Assembly (NCBI GenBank): GCA_002470925.1
Contig: DKOX01000142.1
Location: 1-6,717, forward strand
DNA: 6,717 nucleotides
Reading direction: 5' to 3'
Origin: Opitutia bacterium UBA7350
GTDB taxonomy: Bacteria; Verrucomicrobiota; Verrucomicrobiia; Opitutales; Coraliomargaritaceae
The notes beneath the pieces are model-generated. The model made no database searches. It had not been told where the DNA came from and saw only the letters and a list, made by a program, of their open reading frames with translations. Both the position numbers and the translations under genes were made by a program. Positions 6,389 to 6,717 of this stretch are shown in pieces (within the stretch, counting starts at the first letter, position 1; every line of letters begins with the position of its first letter).

Positions 6389-6717
6389 TTAGTGGTCCGT
6401 ATGGTTCCATTCAAAGCCGAGGCTGTCGAGGAAAGCTTTGGCGAGAATGGTGTGACCGGTCTGGTTGGGATGGACGCGGTCTTCCGCGAGGCTATGGGCG
6501 GGTCGATGCTGGTGGTAAGCATTGAACGCCGCTTGGGTGTCGATACAGGGTAGGTCAAATTCTTCCGCGAGGCTTTTGACGATCCTGCCATAGTGGTCCA
6601 TTTGTTGCCGCATCGGGTCGGTGGAGTCAGCCTCAATGAAGAAGGGAGTGGCGAGGAGGATCTGCGTTGTGGGGGGAATGCGTTGAAGCAGGGCGCGGTA
6701 GGTGGCTTCAAAAATTT
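6389..6717 (-). CDS. SGNH/GDSL-type hydrolase, C-terminal part (5' end outside window)
   Basis: The last 108 codons of an SGNH-fold esterase are visible; the N-terminal GDS block with the nucleophile Ser, and any signal peptide, lie beyond the right edge. The frame is open from base 6715 leftwards, reading IFEATYRALLQRIP, then ILLATPFF, a helix around MRQQMDHYGRIVKSLAEEF, and the catalytic block DRVHPNQTGH. In that block Asp (codon 6481-6479) and His (6472-6470) complete the usual Asp-X-X-His pair. The ATG at 6613 is internal to the domain, not the start. These enzymes remove acyl groups, often acetyl, from sugars, glycans or lipids. It ends 14 nt before the kinase fusion and is probably co-transcribed with it and fucU, which suggests a sugar deacetylase, but the substrate cannot be read from the sequence. 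A longer overlapping frame on the same strand has no recognisable motif and is dismissed. Confidence 0.82.
   Translation of the reverse strand, partial: IFEATYRALLQRIPPTTQILLATPFFIEADSTDPMRQQMDHYGRIVKSLAEEFDLPCIDTQAAFNAYHQHRPAHSLAEDRVHPNQTGHTILAKAFLDSLGFEWNHTDH

Noticed and set aside
6408..6410. ATG as the kinase-fusion start
   Set aside because: It would overlap the SGNH gene by 22 nt and add 12 non-conserved residues before the canonical MKKVFVSGCYD opening.
6289..6711. A 140-codon open frame on the - strand overlapping the SGNH gene and the kinase start
   Set aside because: It has no recognisable motif, and the overlapping frame carries the DRVHPNQTGH catalytic block and ends neatly before the kinase start.

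Overview
The window looks like part of a carbohydrate-utilisation locus of a heterotrophic bacterium, centred on L-fucose. Six protein genes are visible and no RNA genes, CRISPR arrays or insertion sequences. The layout is convergent. Three genes run on the + strand: a GH95 alpha-L-fucosidase/galactosidase cut by the left edge, a LacI-family regulator, and an RhlE-type DEAD-box helicase. Three run on the - strand: an SGNH/GDSL hydrolase cut by the right edge, a nucleotidyltransferase-GHMP kinase fusion, and the L-fucose mutarotase FucU.

Left part (2-3369): the GH95 enzyme is expected to release terminal alpha-L-fucose or a related L-sugar from glycans. The LacI-type regulator, 53 bp downstream, probably senses a sugar and controls the locus. 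Middle (3460-4842): rhlE, with all the helicase motifs and a Gly/Arg-rich tail, is probably a housekeeping gene. Right part (4839-6717, - strand): the SGNH hydrolase is followed after 14 nt by the fusion protein, and fucU follows 6 nt later, so these look like one transcription unit. SGNH (deacylation?) -> sugar kinase plus nucleotidyltransferase -> mutarotase suggests salvage of free fucose, perhaps all the way to a nucleotide-activated sugar.

The most unusual item is the fusion protein. An RfaE/TagD-type nucleotidyltransferase (HxGH) is joined to an abnormally compact GHMP kinase resembling fucokinases. This would be a small alternative to the ~950-residue FKP enzyme of Bacteroides, built from a different nucleotidyltransferase fold. 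Also notable: rhlE and fucU end on the same palindromic CTAG, and a hairpin plus T6 that could terminate rhlE lies inside the codons for the conserved end of FucU.

Organism: no marker gene allows a firm call. Three well-placed starts lack Shine-Dalgarno motifs, G+C is moderate (roughly 45-50% in sampled GH95 lines and about 60-65% in sampled lines of the - strand operon), and fucose genes are present. This would fit Verrucomicrobiota such as marine Opitutales/Puniceicoccales, but it is inference from general knowledge.
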